Shown here piece after piece: positions 11,588-22,616 of a DNA stretch of 64,000 bases (positions are counted from its first letter, which is position 1; every line of letters starts with the position of its first letter). The stretch lies in assembly GCA_021234155.1 (NCBI GenBank), contig JAJEKV010000021.1:11717760-11781759 (forward strand), given 5' to 3'. Origin of the DNA: Isoetes taiwanensis (Eukaryota > Streptophyta > Lycopodiopsida > Isoetales > Isoetaceae). The position numbers were made by a program, and so were the translations under genes. The notes below the pieces were generated by a model. The model saw only the letters and a program-made list of their open reading frames with translations. It did no database searches and was not told the origin of the DNA.

Positions 11588-12144
11588 TGCCTCCTATCAC
11601 TTTTAATTATTGATGACGGGGTTCAAATGCGATGCTGTGATCCCAATCTACGAAAATCAAGGAAGCCGCCTGTGAAAAAGCCTACAACTCAACACAATAT
11701 CAAGTTTTCTATGTTTTTCTTGTGCAGTTCATGGTTAATTTTTACTACTGGAAAGTTTTCTTCCATATTTGTATCTCCATTGTAGCCATTGTCTTTAGCA
11801 GTACCACTGCCTTTAGATGACATGTTCATATCTTGAATACTATGCCATTTTAAGTGCCTGGCTAACTCTTGCATTTTTATTTTCCTCAGATATCTGATTT
11901 TGTATCCATTCTGAAGACCTTGGTCTACTCACTATTCTCACTAAATCTGGCCCTTCATGGAGTCCCTCTTAGATGGACATGTCCTAATTTCCCTAGCCTT
12001 GCTTATTTTGGACCATTACTATCTGTGTTTACCTCTGTTCTCATATCGAAACTTGAACCTTATGGTGCCTCTATCATGTTTTTGCCTCTAAAAGATTTTG
12101 TTATGTGTGTTATCTACAATGGAATTTTTGTTCTTGTTTAATAA
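11588..12144. other. Gene-free stretch, unassigned
   Basis: No coding domain or repeat family was recognised. One open frame at 11869-12141 has no known motif and no matching codon bias that I can argue for. Confidence 0.4.
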
Positions 12145-12600
12145 TACATCATTGAAGGAATAATTATCTGGTCTACAAGGATCAGGCATTTCGTTTCACA
12201 ATGGTTGGAACTATATATTGCTTGCAATTGATAATCTTGGCTTTTTGTGGATGGAGAACCTATGCGTATCGGAGGGGTAGAATTAGGGCTTTTGTCCACT
12301 GTTGGTGTTCTGGCTTGATAGGCATCGAGATCTTTGGAAGTTCTATTTTGGTAAGCAGGAGCATGGATCGAGAGAGTCGTGGCATGCAGCGCTGGGTTAC
12401 AGGAGTTTCTATTTTGGCATATCTTATCCTCCTGTTGCAAAATTGAGAGGCAAGAACAGCGGCAGGGATAATGGAAATGGCTCAAGGGATGATGGCTTCA
12501 TATATTTGTTGGATTTCTGAGGGAATAGATTCAAAGTGCAATTGGGTTGCTTCCTGTCGTCAATATTGTGGGAAGCTGGGGAGATGTTGTTTATGTTTTT
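12145..12600 (+). repeat. Dispersed repeat, copy 2
   Basis: It matches the 6.8-7.56 kb copy over GAAGGAATAATTATCTGGTC, the AGTTCTATTTTGGTAAGCAG block and GCTGGGTTACAGGAGTTTCT. Its right end (TTCAAAGTGCAATTGGGTTG, GCTTCCT, GGAGATG) is echoed in the same orientation just right of the fold-back element, at about 14785-14830. The fold-back element may therefore have inserted into this repeat. Confidence 0.6.
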
Positions 12601-12605
12601 GTTCT

Positions 12606-14753
12606 CATATATATCAAGCGGGGTGTAGTTAATGTGGCCAGAAAGTTGTGATCAACCAGCTCCATCCCCATCCAACCTATCATCCCGCTTGATCCCCATC
12701 GGGCTGCACTATCATGCCCCATGCATATGCCATGCGAGAACATTGATGCATGTCCTTCACCCATTTATGGGGCCTGCAACCGTACCCTCCAATCTCCACT
12801 TTAATCATTTCTGTTGTATAGTGCAAGTTGCAACAGACATTCTGTCCTTGGTCTGTACCCTGCGCGGGGGCGATTGCGTGAATGCAACTCGTGCACCCTG
12901 ACCATCGGTTAATTTGGCCACAAGGTTAATCTCGCCATAGGTTAATTTAGCCACAAGGTAGTGCCTAATCTGGCCTAGGTGCCTAGTGGTTAATGTGGCC
13001 ATAGGTTCTAGTGGTGAGGAGAAGATTGGTTCTGAGTCCCCCATTACAAAAATTGAGGCTAGCATATGTGCCACCATGGCCCACATTACGGAGACCATAT
13101 CTAATAGCCCTCAGATTGCACTGGGGGCCAATTTCCCACTACGAGAACTTAGTTTGAAGTTGGAGAGACTAACCACTTGCATGTTAAACACTGTTGCTGC
13201 ACCTGGCCTACCCATTGTGTCAATGGAAAAATGTTGGCTAGGCCAGTTCCATTTGTGGAGTGTGGGAAGAAACCAAAGAAGGCCGTTGGGTCTAGTATGC
13301 TTTCGCGAGAGTGCGAAGGGCCATAGGTTATAGTAGTTAGTGTGGCCATAGGTTAATGTGGCCATGTGGCCTTAGAGTCTCCATAGGGTTAGTGTGGATA
13401 GGTTATAGTGGTTAATGTGGCCATAAATTAATGTGGCCATAAGTTAGGTTCAATATGGCCACAGGACCATAGGTGAATGTGGCCACGGGGGGTTATTGTG
13501 TCCATGGTCACATTAACCCCATTTGTGCATTGGTCACATTAACCACTGTAAACTATGGCCACATTCACCACTACAAAATATGGCCATATTAACCTGGGCC
13601 ACATTAATATATGTCTACATTAACTCATAACCATACTAACCACTATATGGCCACATTAACCTATGTCCACATTAACCACAAGAACCCATGGCCACATTAA
13701 ACCATGTCCACATTAACCCATAGCCATATTGACCTATGGCCACATTAAATCACTACCCTTGTGGTTAGTGTGGCCAATGTCTAAATGTGGTTAATGTGGT
13801 CGTGCTTAATGTGGCCACGATTATGTGACGGGTGGTCACCAAGTGGTTAATGTGATCATACTGGTTATGTTGTGGAGCAATATGTATTAATTGGTTACTG
13901 TGGGCAACTGCCTTTGCAACTAACCTATCCACACTAACCCTATAAAAACTCTAAGGTCACATGGCCACATTAACCTATGGCCACACTAACCACTATAACC
14001 TATGGCCAACGCCTTCTTTCGCTTCTTCCCACACTCCACAAATGGAACTGCCTAACCAACGTTTTTCCATTGAAGTCCTCCACAATGGGTAGGCCAGGTG
14101 CAGCAACAGTATTTAACATGCAAGTGGTTAGTCTCTCCAACTTCAAACTAAGTTCCCGTAGTAGAAAACTGGCCTCCAGTGCAATCTGAGGGCTACTAGC
14201 TATGGTCTCCGTAATGCGGGCCATGATGACACATATGCTAGCCTCAATTTTTGTAGTGGAAGGCTCATAACCAATCTTCTCCTCACCACTAGAACCTATG
14301 GCCACATTAACCACTAGGCGCTACCTTGTGGCCAAATTAACCTATGGCGAGATTAACCTTGTAGCCAGCTTAACCGATGGTCAGATTTACCTTGTGGCCC
14401 AATTTATCACTGCCATTTATTGGCCATATTAACCACTTGGATGCACGAGTTGCATTCATGCAACTGCTCCTGCAGGGTACAGGACCATGGACAGAAAGTC
14501 TATTGCAACTTGCACTATACAACAGAAATGATAGAAGTGGAGATTGACAGGTACGGTTGCAGGCCCCATGAATGGGTGAAGGGCATGCATCAATGTTTTC
14601 GCATGGCATATGCATGGGATTTGTAGACCCCCATGCATGGGGCATGATAGCACAGCCTCATGGGGATCAAGCGGGATGATGGGTTGGATGAGGATGGAGC
14701 TGGTTGATCATGGCTTTCTGACCACATTAACCATACCCTGCTTGATATATATG
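12606..14753. mobile_element. 2.1-kb fold-back element with arms of about 0.8 kb
   Basis: The left edge CATATATATCAAGCGGGGTG (12606) is inverted at the right edge (CCCTGCTTGATATATATG, ending 14753). The arms can be followed inward base by base with substitutions and small indels: for example GATCCCCATCGGGCTGCACT at 12691 pairs with the 14640-14675 region, and CCACTTGCATGTTAAACACT at 13171 pairs with about 14105-14130. Arms run roughly 12606-13400 and 13926-14753. They contain no transposase. The centre is a degenerate minisatellite with both orientations of GGTTAATGTGGCCATA. A single strand would fold into a very long hairpin. Clear target-site duplications were not seen. Confidence 0.85.
13330..13990. 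repeat. Degenerate TTAATGTGGCCATAG minisatellite, switching orientation
   Basis: Dozens of variants of TTAATGTGGCCATAG occur from 13330 to about 13510. From about 13510 they appear mostly as the reverse complement (TGGCCACATTAACC), with a few forward copies at 13760-13860. The array forms the loop and inner stem of the fold-back element. Confidence 0.85.
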
Positions 14754-15372
14754 GGCTTCCATTTTTTTTAGGTTTATAGGAACCTATTCAAGTTGCAGTT
14801 GAGCGGCTTCCTGAAACAGAGCTGGTGAGATGCACAATTTAATTAGATACAAAGTGATGCTAAAGCCTCACGTTTAATTTGAGTTTTGTTGTCCATTGAT
14901 GTCTTTTCGTGCGAACTGCCTATCTGCTTTTGTCGCAATACAATGCCATCTTTAAATGCCAGGTTGGTGGAGTTGCAAAGATGAATCCTCGTTGTGCAAT
15001 TTTGGAAAGTGGAACTTTGATCTTTCCTAGATTCTTCACCTTGTCCTTTATTATTGTTATAGTGAAGCTTTCTCTGAAGGTAAATTTATCTTCTAGCTTT
15101 CATCATAATAATTTCAAAGTTGTGTAGAATTGATATGTTGCCCTTTTAGAGGCTTTTGTTTTGTTGATTATTGACAAATTAGTGTACGGTGGCGCCATGT
15201 GTTTTGGGCAAGCAGTTAATGATGAACTGCGGCATCTTATCAGGAAATTAATAAATTGCATATTAATACAGTAAAGCAAAGGATGTTGTGGGAGCGCCAT
15301 GCAAGAATGTAGGTACGATTTCAATTTCAATTATTGCTCTATGGACATGCTTGGGTTCGATTCCCAAGAAAC
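14754..15372. other. Gene-free stretch, unassigned
   Basis: Apart from a short duplicate of the dispersed-repeat edge at 14785-14830, nothing is recognisable. A T-loop-like GGGTTCGATTCCC lies at about 15353 but has no tRNA body around it. Confidence 0.4.
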
Positions 15373-15960
15373 CTTTTGCTAATTGCCTTTTCTTTTGTGA
15401 TTAGAGACGTATGGGCCCATTCTTCTACATGGGGTCGATATCTGGGCCGTGTAGTAACCCTTGCCACCTAAAATGACTTGAAGCATGTGCAAAAAGTCTT
15501 CCTCGCATGGGCACTGGGAGTGAAATCCACGGTCCAAATCAAATTCTGCTACATGAGACATGTTTTTGCCTCTTCAGAGAGCAGCCCTTGATCGCCACAT
15601 CATCTACTTTCAGAAGGTGTTCAGTATGGATGATGTAATCTGGCTTACACCATGGCAATGGGGCTGCAGCACCTCAAGGCCTGCTGAAAGGAAAAGAGAG
15701 CTCAATGGCTAGCCAGATGGAATGTCCAGTATCACAGGTGCATACAGGTGCGAACAGAAGAAGATCGCCATAGCTTGTATATTTGTACAGTTTTTCAGCA
15801 TTCTTATTACTGCGACAGTTTTTCCCTCGAAAACCCTTTGAGGTGGGGGTCTTTCAATCCGAGCGATGTATAATATGCATTTCCCTCCTTCTTTTGGTCC
15901 CATAGGTCGATTGGTCTCCATGGACAATAAAATCATTCAATTCAGTTCAATTAAGGTTGT
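15373..15960 (+). pseudogene. LINE 3' end with (TTCAA)-type tail
   Basis: Translated pieces around 15440-15640 resemble the LINE C-terminal stretch seen at 0.3-0.4 kb and 57.8 kb (MFLPLQ.AAL.RHI.YFQKV, then MDDVIWL). At 15815-15840 is TTTTTCCCTCGAAAACCC, then GGTCCCATAGGTCGATTGGT and CTCCATGGACAATAAAATC. It ends in an ATTCAATTCAGTTCAATT run. The same 3' UTR plan ends the LINE at 58.7 kb and the fragments at 43.1 and 62.7 kb. It is 5'-truncated, as LINE insertions commonly are. Confidence 0.7.
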
Positions 15961-15987
15961 TCATTGCATATTCAGTGTATAAGTTCA

Positions 15988-16113
15988 CATGTTTTGGGCA
16001 CGGTGAGACTTGCACTCACTACATCTTCCACCTAATTGTAGTTCGTGGAAGCTGAACCTATGGTCGGCAATAGGCCAAACCAGAGGTCCAACTACTAGAC
16101 CACACCTGTGATG
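15988..16113 (-). mobile_element. SINE-like, tRNA-derived repeat
   Basis: On the minus strand an A-box-like TGGTCTAGTAGTTGGACCT is followed by a B-box-like AGGTTCAGCTTCC. The arrangement matches a tRNA-derived SINE head. No cloverleaf with paired acceptor arms is present. Confidence 0.45.
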
Positions 16114-16235
16114 GCCAGTATTCCAATTCTAAAATTCCTATCAATGATGTCTAGGATTTAGTCTCATTTGGTATATTCCAGGTTGGTGGGGCCGGGATTT
16201 GGTGATAACGATGGATTTGGTGATAAGAATTTGAT

Positions 16236-17060
16236 GACACAAGGTTTATTCACACACTCATTAAGTTTAGCTCACTTATACCATTAAGTTAACGTTAACA
16301 TGGTGCTAGCCTTCACACCAAAGCTTACTAGCTTAAGTAAATGCTTTCGCACCCGTCTAGTTAAGTTGGCCAAAGGTATAGAAAATTATGTGCACATTTA
16401 ACCGAGGGTGAGATTCAATTAGGGTGGACCTCTTTGAGGACGTGGCATTAGAATTCCTTAATTTAAGTTATAGTTAATCTAAGTTATAGTTGTAACAGGT
16501 AAGTCCACATATATGAAACATAAAGGAACACGACTATGATTTTAAAACGTCAAATTTTAATTAAAACCCCAATATTGTGGTTGCGATGTATTCCACTTGA
16601 GTGGAGTTAAATTCAATTTACCCATGCGGCCAGCCAAGACCTTTTTTAAAGGACGTCCAATATTGACCAGCCCTAAAAAGTGATATAATTGTCCCTGCTC
16701 AGACATCACCATGTGGTTCTCCATTTTGCTTTCTGTTTTATTTTTTTATCTTCGTCGTGGATTTTATGTTTCATATGTGGAATCACTGCGTAAAAACTAT
16801 AACTTAGATTGAAGAACTCCAATGCCACGTCCTCAAAGACTTCCACCCTAGTTGATTCTCGCCCTAAACTTAAAGTGACCTCTTAGCTTTTAGTGATATT
16901 TTTGTAGGTAAGTTCTAGTTAATTTTACTAACTTGATTGAATGCAGTGTAAAGATGATTTTAGATAGTCTTTTGGTTAGAAATTTCAGCTATCTTGACTG
17001 CAATTTAACTAACTCTTGTTTAACCATATGCTAACTTAACTAATGGTGCAAACATAAATT
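16236..17060. repeat. Long inverted repeat (fold-back or MITE-like), arms strongest at 16405-16525 and 16745-16870
   Basis: AGGGTGGACCTCTTTGAGGA, then CGTGGCATTAGAATTCCTTAA in the left arm pair with TTCAATGCCACGTCCTCAAAGACTTCCACCCT-type sequence in the right arm (inverted). TAAGTTATAGTT and CCACATATATGAAAC also have inverted partners. Similarity becomes patchier outward, towards 16260 and 17040. No protein is encoded. Confidence 0.6.
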
Positions 17061-18328
17061 TGAATAAAAATCCATTTTTAGCTTAACCATAGACCCTACA
17101 CTCATTTACAATATCCACATCCGTTCCCATTCCCAAAAACTCATTTTGCTTCACAAGCTTTTAACTAAGTGAGAAGCTTCTTCTTTTCTAGATACACTCT
17201 TTACTCCCGCTGTTGAATGGAAGACAATGATATATCTCTATTGTCAAAATCATATTCTATTCTATTCTATTGTCAAAATCTCGAAGGCCTCTTAAATACG
17301 TCCTATATAAGTTGAATGTCAACACAATAGATGAATGCCAAGTAGGAAAGGGAGCCTCTGAATATCAAGGAGCAAAGTCGTGCAATATGCTCTGCTCCGG
17401 TGGATCTAAGGCTGATTAGAAACTGCAAGCATCTCGTTTTGGCATAGATTTGTATGTGGCTTGATTAGAAAGAGTTTAGTCCTCCGCATCAGATTTTTGA
17501 AGCTGGTTCTGGCGAAGAATGTGGGCTAGGAAATGACAAATATTGCCATGGCCAGCTGTGCGAAAAGTTGTAGGTATGACCTTCCGTTATGAAAAGCTCA
17601 AGAAATTGCGAATTTGAAGGATGGCTGAGGGATTTTTGGTGATTCAAGGCGTATCCAAGAAGAAGCTTTGGCCATAGCCACGCAGGTGGAACTTTAAAGG
17701 TTTTTTAGGAAGGTATAGTAGATGCCAGAGTCCTCTGCAAATCCGTCAACAAAAGCCTGTCAACAAAAATTGCACGCAACTAAAATCTTTGGCTATGGCA
17801 AGCAAAAAAAGTTTGCTTGCAGCGCATTCCTTGAGTAAATTCTTACTGAATAATGTTGTGTTTTGAACCTCCCATTCATTACATGATCGCTATGTAATAC
17901 TCCCCACTAACGTTAAAACAGATAAATTAGCCTACACCTGCAATAGAAAGGATACATTGAAGTGATTCAGGAAAAGTCGTCGTTTGGAGATAACTGGCAA
18001 AAAGATACAAGTGAACTTTTTGAAAGTCTACCTCGAGATTTGTCTAGAATAAGCTTGAGGTCAGCATTTTATCTTCTATCAAGCTTGCATTTTCTAAACG
18101 ATCTACGCAAGCTTCGCAAAAGATACCTCATCTGGCAGCCCCGCCTCGGGAAATTCCTCAAGGAATCTTCTCGAGGTGAAGTCTCCCTTATACATGAAAC
18201 ACACATGATTTACATCGTTTTCTATAATGATATTGCCTTATAATGCAACATGAAATAAAATTGCCATCTATTTCTTGAACATATGGATGTAGTTGGCTAC
18301 AATCAAGCAAGAAATTTGTACTCCTGCC
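17061..18328. other. Gene-free stretch downstream of the MAU2/SCC4 gene
   Basis: It includes a short TTCTATTCTATTCTATTG run at 17250-17275 like the LINE tails. A 93-codon plus-strand open frame at 17962-18243 has no recognisable motif. Confidence 0.4.
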
Positions 18329-18460
18329 CAAGGTAATCCATTATGCTAAACGTGGAGAAATGGATGCTCCCTCAGGCCTTCCAATCTTCGTCTCCAAGGT
18401 AATCCATTATGCTAAACGTGGAGAAATGGATGCTCCCTCAGGCCTTCCAATCTTCGTCTC
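18329..18460. repeat. 66-bp perfect tandem duplication near the 3' end of MAU2
   Basis: The block AGGTAATCCATTATGCTAAA ... CCAATCTTCGTCTCC occurs twice back to back. On the minus strand each copy can read LETKIGRPEGASISPRLA then stop, so it could be a duplicated terminal exon of the minus-strand gene. The reading phase from the preceding exon did not fit cleanly, so this is not claimed as coding. Confidence 0.8.
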
Positions 18461-18768
18461 CAAACGCTTAATCACTACAACACAAGAGTGAGAAAGTTCA
18501 GCATAGTAGTTGTAATCAAAATGCCCTCATATGCTGCACTTTTTTAATGACGTTAGAGATTATTACTAAGCCATCCTCCCTTATATAGGCTTACCAGGTG
18601 ATACATCTATTATAATTGGAGGAGAGCCTTACTGTTAATGCCCTAGAATCAGCAGGTAACACAGAGATTACGAAACTGAGATTCCATACTGCATAGCAGG
18701 CCAATGTTAGAAACTTGTAACATTTATAGCCATTGAAAAAAAGAAAACCTCCCCCCCAAAAAAAGAAC

Positions 18769-21700
18769 CTGAAGCAAATACATGTGATGCTCAGAGCTCC
18801 TCGCACTCTCAATGTGTTTCCTGAGGTCTTCAAACTTTCTTGTTTCATAACCTGCATTCTCTAACTCTTTCGTTGACTCCCCAAGCTCATGATAGAGTGC
18901 TGCTTAGATAATAGCACAAAGGCATTATATAGAAAATGGTCATTAAAAGCGAACTTTGAAACATGGGAAAAATGGCTGCAGTTCACACCTGTTAGCTCAG
19001 AGAGAACAGCAATCTGAGTTGGCACATCACGTAGGGCTTTGGCCAATGTCAATGATGATTTCAGTATATCTCGCGCCTGTCCAGTATCATGCATGGCAAG
19101 AGCTAAACTGCCTAAGACAGTTAAATACTGAGATACAAGTTGGTAATTTCCTAATCGCTTATTGGTTAGCGTTAGTCCATTTGCAAGTCTTATCCTGCAA
19201 CAAAAGTTGAAGGTCAGATTAATAGATACAACAGTGACTAGTCATTCAACAATCATACCGTGCTTCCTGAAGATTGTTGTTTCATCTGCAGACAACCTGA
19301 CGCAAATTGCACAAGTGTCTTTTCACGAACTCCAACGTATGTATCCATTGCCTTATAGACTGGATCTATCAAGTCCAAAGCCTGTTCTTTCAATGCCACA
19401 CTATTAATATTTTCAAACTGCAAGAGAATGATGTGGACAGATTGTAGCTACCTGGGAAGAAGAATCAGTGTCACCCATGCAAATATAAGATATCGCAGCA
19501 TAAACCTGGCACATGGCTTGCAAGCCCCTGCTTTCTGCCAACTGCAAAGTGCACACTGCATGAGGTTCTAAAATGATAATAGGGCTTATTTCGATTGGCA
19601 TCATTTGTTTACATGTCTTTACCATACTAGCCCATTAGTTTACTCATCATTAAGAGGGTGGGCAGAAGTAATGCTGCTATATGAAATTCAATCCTTGAAC
19701 ATTGATCTCAATCTCATCCAAGCTCTAATCAGTGGATCAAAGTACTAAAGTAATGGGACATGTGACAGCTAGATTTAAAATGCATAGAACCAAGGTTAAT
19801 ACACATAACCATATGAAACATCTTGAAGTCATTTTCATCCAGATCCTTTCAGCAGTGCACTTGCCGTAACATGCTTCCAGTCTAACATGCTTGTAGTTTA
19901 AATTTTCAGTGCAAAGAACAGGACATCACCTTTGCACCTTCCATATAGTGCAAAGCGGCTTCCCGAAAGCAGCCAACCGAATGAGCATAATGCCCTAGAA
20001 GAAGCTGACTAGGACTTTCACAGCCTTGAAGTATCAAAGGAAACCTTGCACAGAACTTGACAGCTCGTACCAGTGTCTGGAAACGAAAGCAAACATTTTC
20101 AAGAACAGATTCACAATATCAGCTTTTCTGCTAATCATTTTACAACGAACAAATTTGAAATAGTCCAGGAACTGCTTTGTTTGGAAAGTCTTCTGACTTT
20201 CTAATATTTCATAGAATGGTACTTGTACTTTATATAACAAAGATGACAAGGCAATAACTGGAAGTTAAATGAGAGTGATTCATGCCTCTCCATGATTATC
20301 TTATGTATACATTACTCTTACAACTTTAAAGAAGTGAACACCTCACCTGCTGAGCCTCAACAAAGTCTGTTCTTGTTAACTCAATGGCCACCTTGTTCTC
20401 AAGAAGCTGAAAGATTAGCATAAGGTAAACTCCAGCCATCCAAATTGACCAATGTTGCAAATCCCGCTCTACATGAGCAAAATATCAAATGATAAATCCA
20501 TAGAGTGCCTCAAGGAAAAGAAAAACATAACAAAACAAGATCATAAACAAGAAAAGAGCTTCAAATATATAAATCGTGCCTTGAAAATAATGAACTAAAT
20601 ATTGGCTAGAAGAACCATCATAATGACCAACATCCTCAGGCTCATACAATATATATATTTGCAAGTTTAAGCAAATGCTCATGTCATTCATTTACCAGTG
20701 GTGGAGTCCGTAATCCCAAGTTTCAATAGCTCTTCTGCATTTTGCATATGCTTTAGTATACTAAAGAGAACTCGGACCAATTATTCACTCTATTCACCTT
20801 CAACTCGTTGTAGACCTGATGCCAACCGCTTTGCACACTCCTTAAAGTTTCCTTTTGGCCGTGCACAAACTGTTGCCATCAAATCAACCAGAATATGAAC
20901 TTGCCCCATTGGCAACCAGTCACCATTCAATGGGAGTGGCCCCAGCTGTAATTTTTCCCAATCAATTGACCTTCTTGCAGCAGCAAAAGTTGTACTTGAA
21001 TTCGGACGCCCAGCTTTGCTCACATCCTCATTTGAAAACTTTCCTAGAATTTCCTCCAACAAGTTGATGCGACGGCTGGCCTCCTTATAGTCACATGCTC
21101 GAAGAAAGTAAAATATGTGGAGAAGCTCATTGTAGACAATTAATCCGACATGAGTTGTTCTCTGTGGTATCCCCAATGAAATACATCAGGCAAGATGTTT
21201 TGCAACATCTACGTATCAATTGTTTTGAGTTAAATTATTTTTCTGTTTATTTGCTCACAGAGATCTTTTGGTGATTAATATAATTGCCACATAGCTATCT
21301 ACCTGCTGAGGTGAAACTCGATCCCAAATAGCACTACATCTTTCAATCGCTTTATTAAGAACTGCAGCATCATCGTACCGCATCAAATGCACATGCAGCA
21401 TTGATGATGCAAATACCATCTGATCATTTCATAAAATCAACTTAGTTCATTTAAGAAACCCACGGCAAATGCAAGTCCATCCTTGATGTCACAGGCACAA
21501 ACCTCGAGCTCAGGCTTGCTTGTCTTTGCAGCAGATGTCAACCCGGATTCTAAAACCCGGATCACGTTGGAAAAATCTCCTTCTACAGCAAGAGCATTAG
21601 CTAGCTGTAAACTGAAGTTACAAGTCCATAAATGCCCCGATTCTCTGTGAAACAAGTAGGTAAATTAGCGACATTACCATTGCATGTCTTATATATACAA

Positions 21701-22616
21701 AATATTTACAAAAGACAGGATACCCACCCATTCCCTGCAGACGTGGCCAACTCCAAGCCTTTCTTAAGAGTCTGCTTTTGTGGAGGTATAGTCCCCAGGA
21801 GGTGATAACATTGACTTAACAGGCTGTATGCCCTGCATTTCAGCTCGAAATATGCTGGCATTTGCTTCAAAAGTAGTAACTGTATTTAGGACACATTTTA
21901 TTAAAGAACAGGCATGCATTACAAGCACGATAGTAACTAAAAGGCTGCCAACGATTCCAATGATGACTTTCAAGAAGTAGGAAAGACTATAAGAATAAAA
22001 TTCTGAACATTCTTCAGAATTTTCCACTGAATGAGAAAGCATAATACAATTTACGCCAATATTGCCAATTATCTGGTTCCTATATAATGAATGTTTTCCC
22101 TGATAACAAGACTTTGTCAATCAACTCATGCGTAGATTAAAGGATTTCCTGGCTGGATGCCAGTAATATCTCCCCTAACCAAACACTGAACCAGCCAGCT
22201 AAGTTAATTGGATCATGGACAACCTTTCTCGAGACATACAGCACATGCAAAGACATATAATGAAAGCATTATTAACCTTTAAAAACATGTATAAAACATT
22301 TCCAACTTTCGAATTCATCATTTGCTAAAGGCCAGTCTGTAGGGGGCTTTTTGCAACATGTCCAAAAGAGCTCTACATAACATAAGTAGGAAGAAGAACT
22401 CACGGCCCGTTCCAGATGAGCCTTTGCATGCATGAGATTATCCGTGTGCTCCATAAGTATGGTGGCAATTTGTAAACGCGTCTTCACTTCTATTATGGGC
22501 AAGAATGGGACATCTGCTTGACAAATAGCCTCCAGACATTTCACAGCTTGGGCTATGCATCCGTTCTCTCCAAATTGCTCGGCCAACGTCCAGAGGCCCT
22601 CTGCCACAGCTTCCAT
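18769..22616 (-). CDS. MAU2/SCC4: MAU2/SCC4 homologue, cohesin-loading factor subunit, 12 exons seen, one frameshift
   Basis: SCC4 (MAU2) binds SCC2 (NIPBL) and loads cohesin onto chromatin; it is a TPR-like superhelix. The start is clear: MEAVAEGLW, as in plant orthologues. Exons (minus strand) with GT/AG borders and consistent phases: 22404-22616, 21728-21879, 21503-21644, 21303-21419, 20798-21161, 20696-20734, 20347-20468, 19930-20076, 19452-19541, 19259-19381, 18989-19194, 18769-18899. Diagnostic blocks are VKCLEAICQ, YSLLSQCYHLLG, IPPQKQ, YNELLHIFYFLRACDYKEA, RPKGNFKECAKRL, SIWMAGVYLML, HYAHSVGCFREAALHYMEG and LGNYQLVSQYLTVLG. In exon 10, near 19268-19281, the frame shifts by two missing bases between QMKQQ and the expected LQEAR, so the product would be truncated unless this is an assembly error. 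The coiled segment in exon 5 is about 40 residues shorter than in Arabidopsis. The last codons were not resolved; a short terminal exon may lie at about 18600-18640. Confidence 0.88.

Noticed and set aside
15345-15372. GGGTTCGATTCCC, a tRNA T-loop-like motif
   Set aside because: No A box, D arm or acceptor stem at the right distance.
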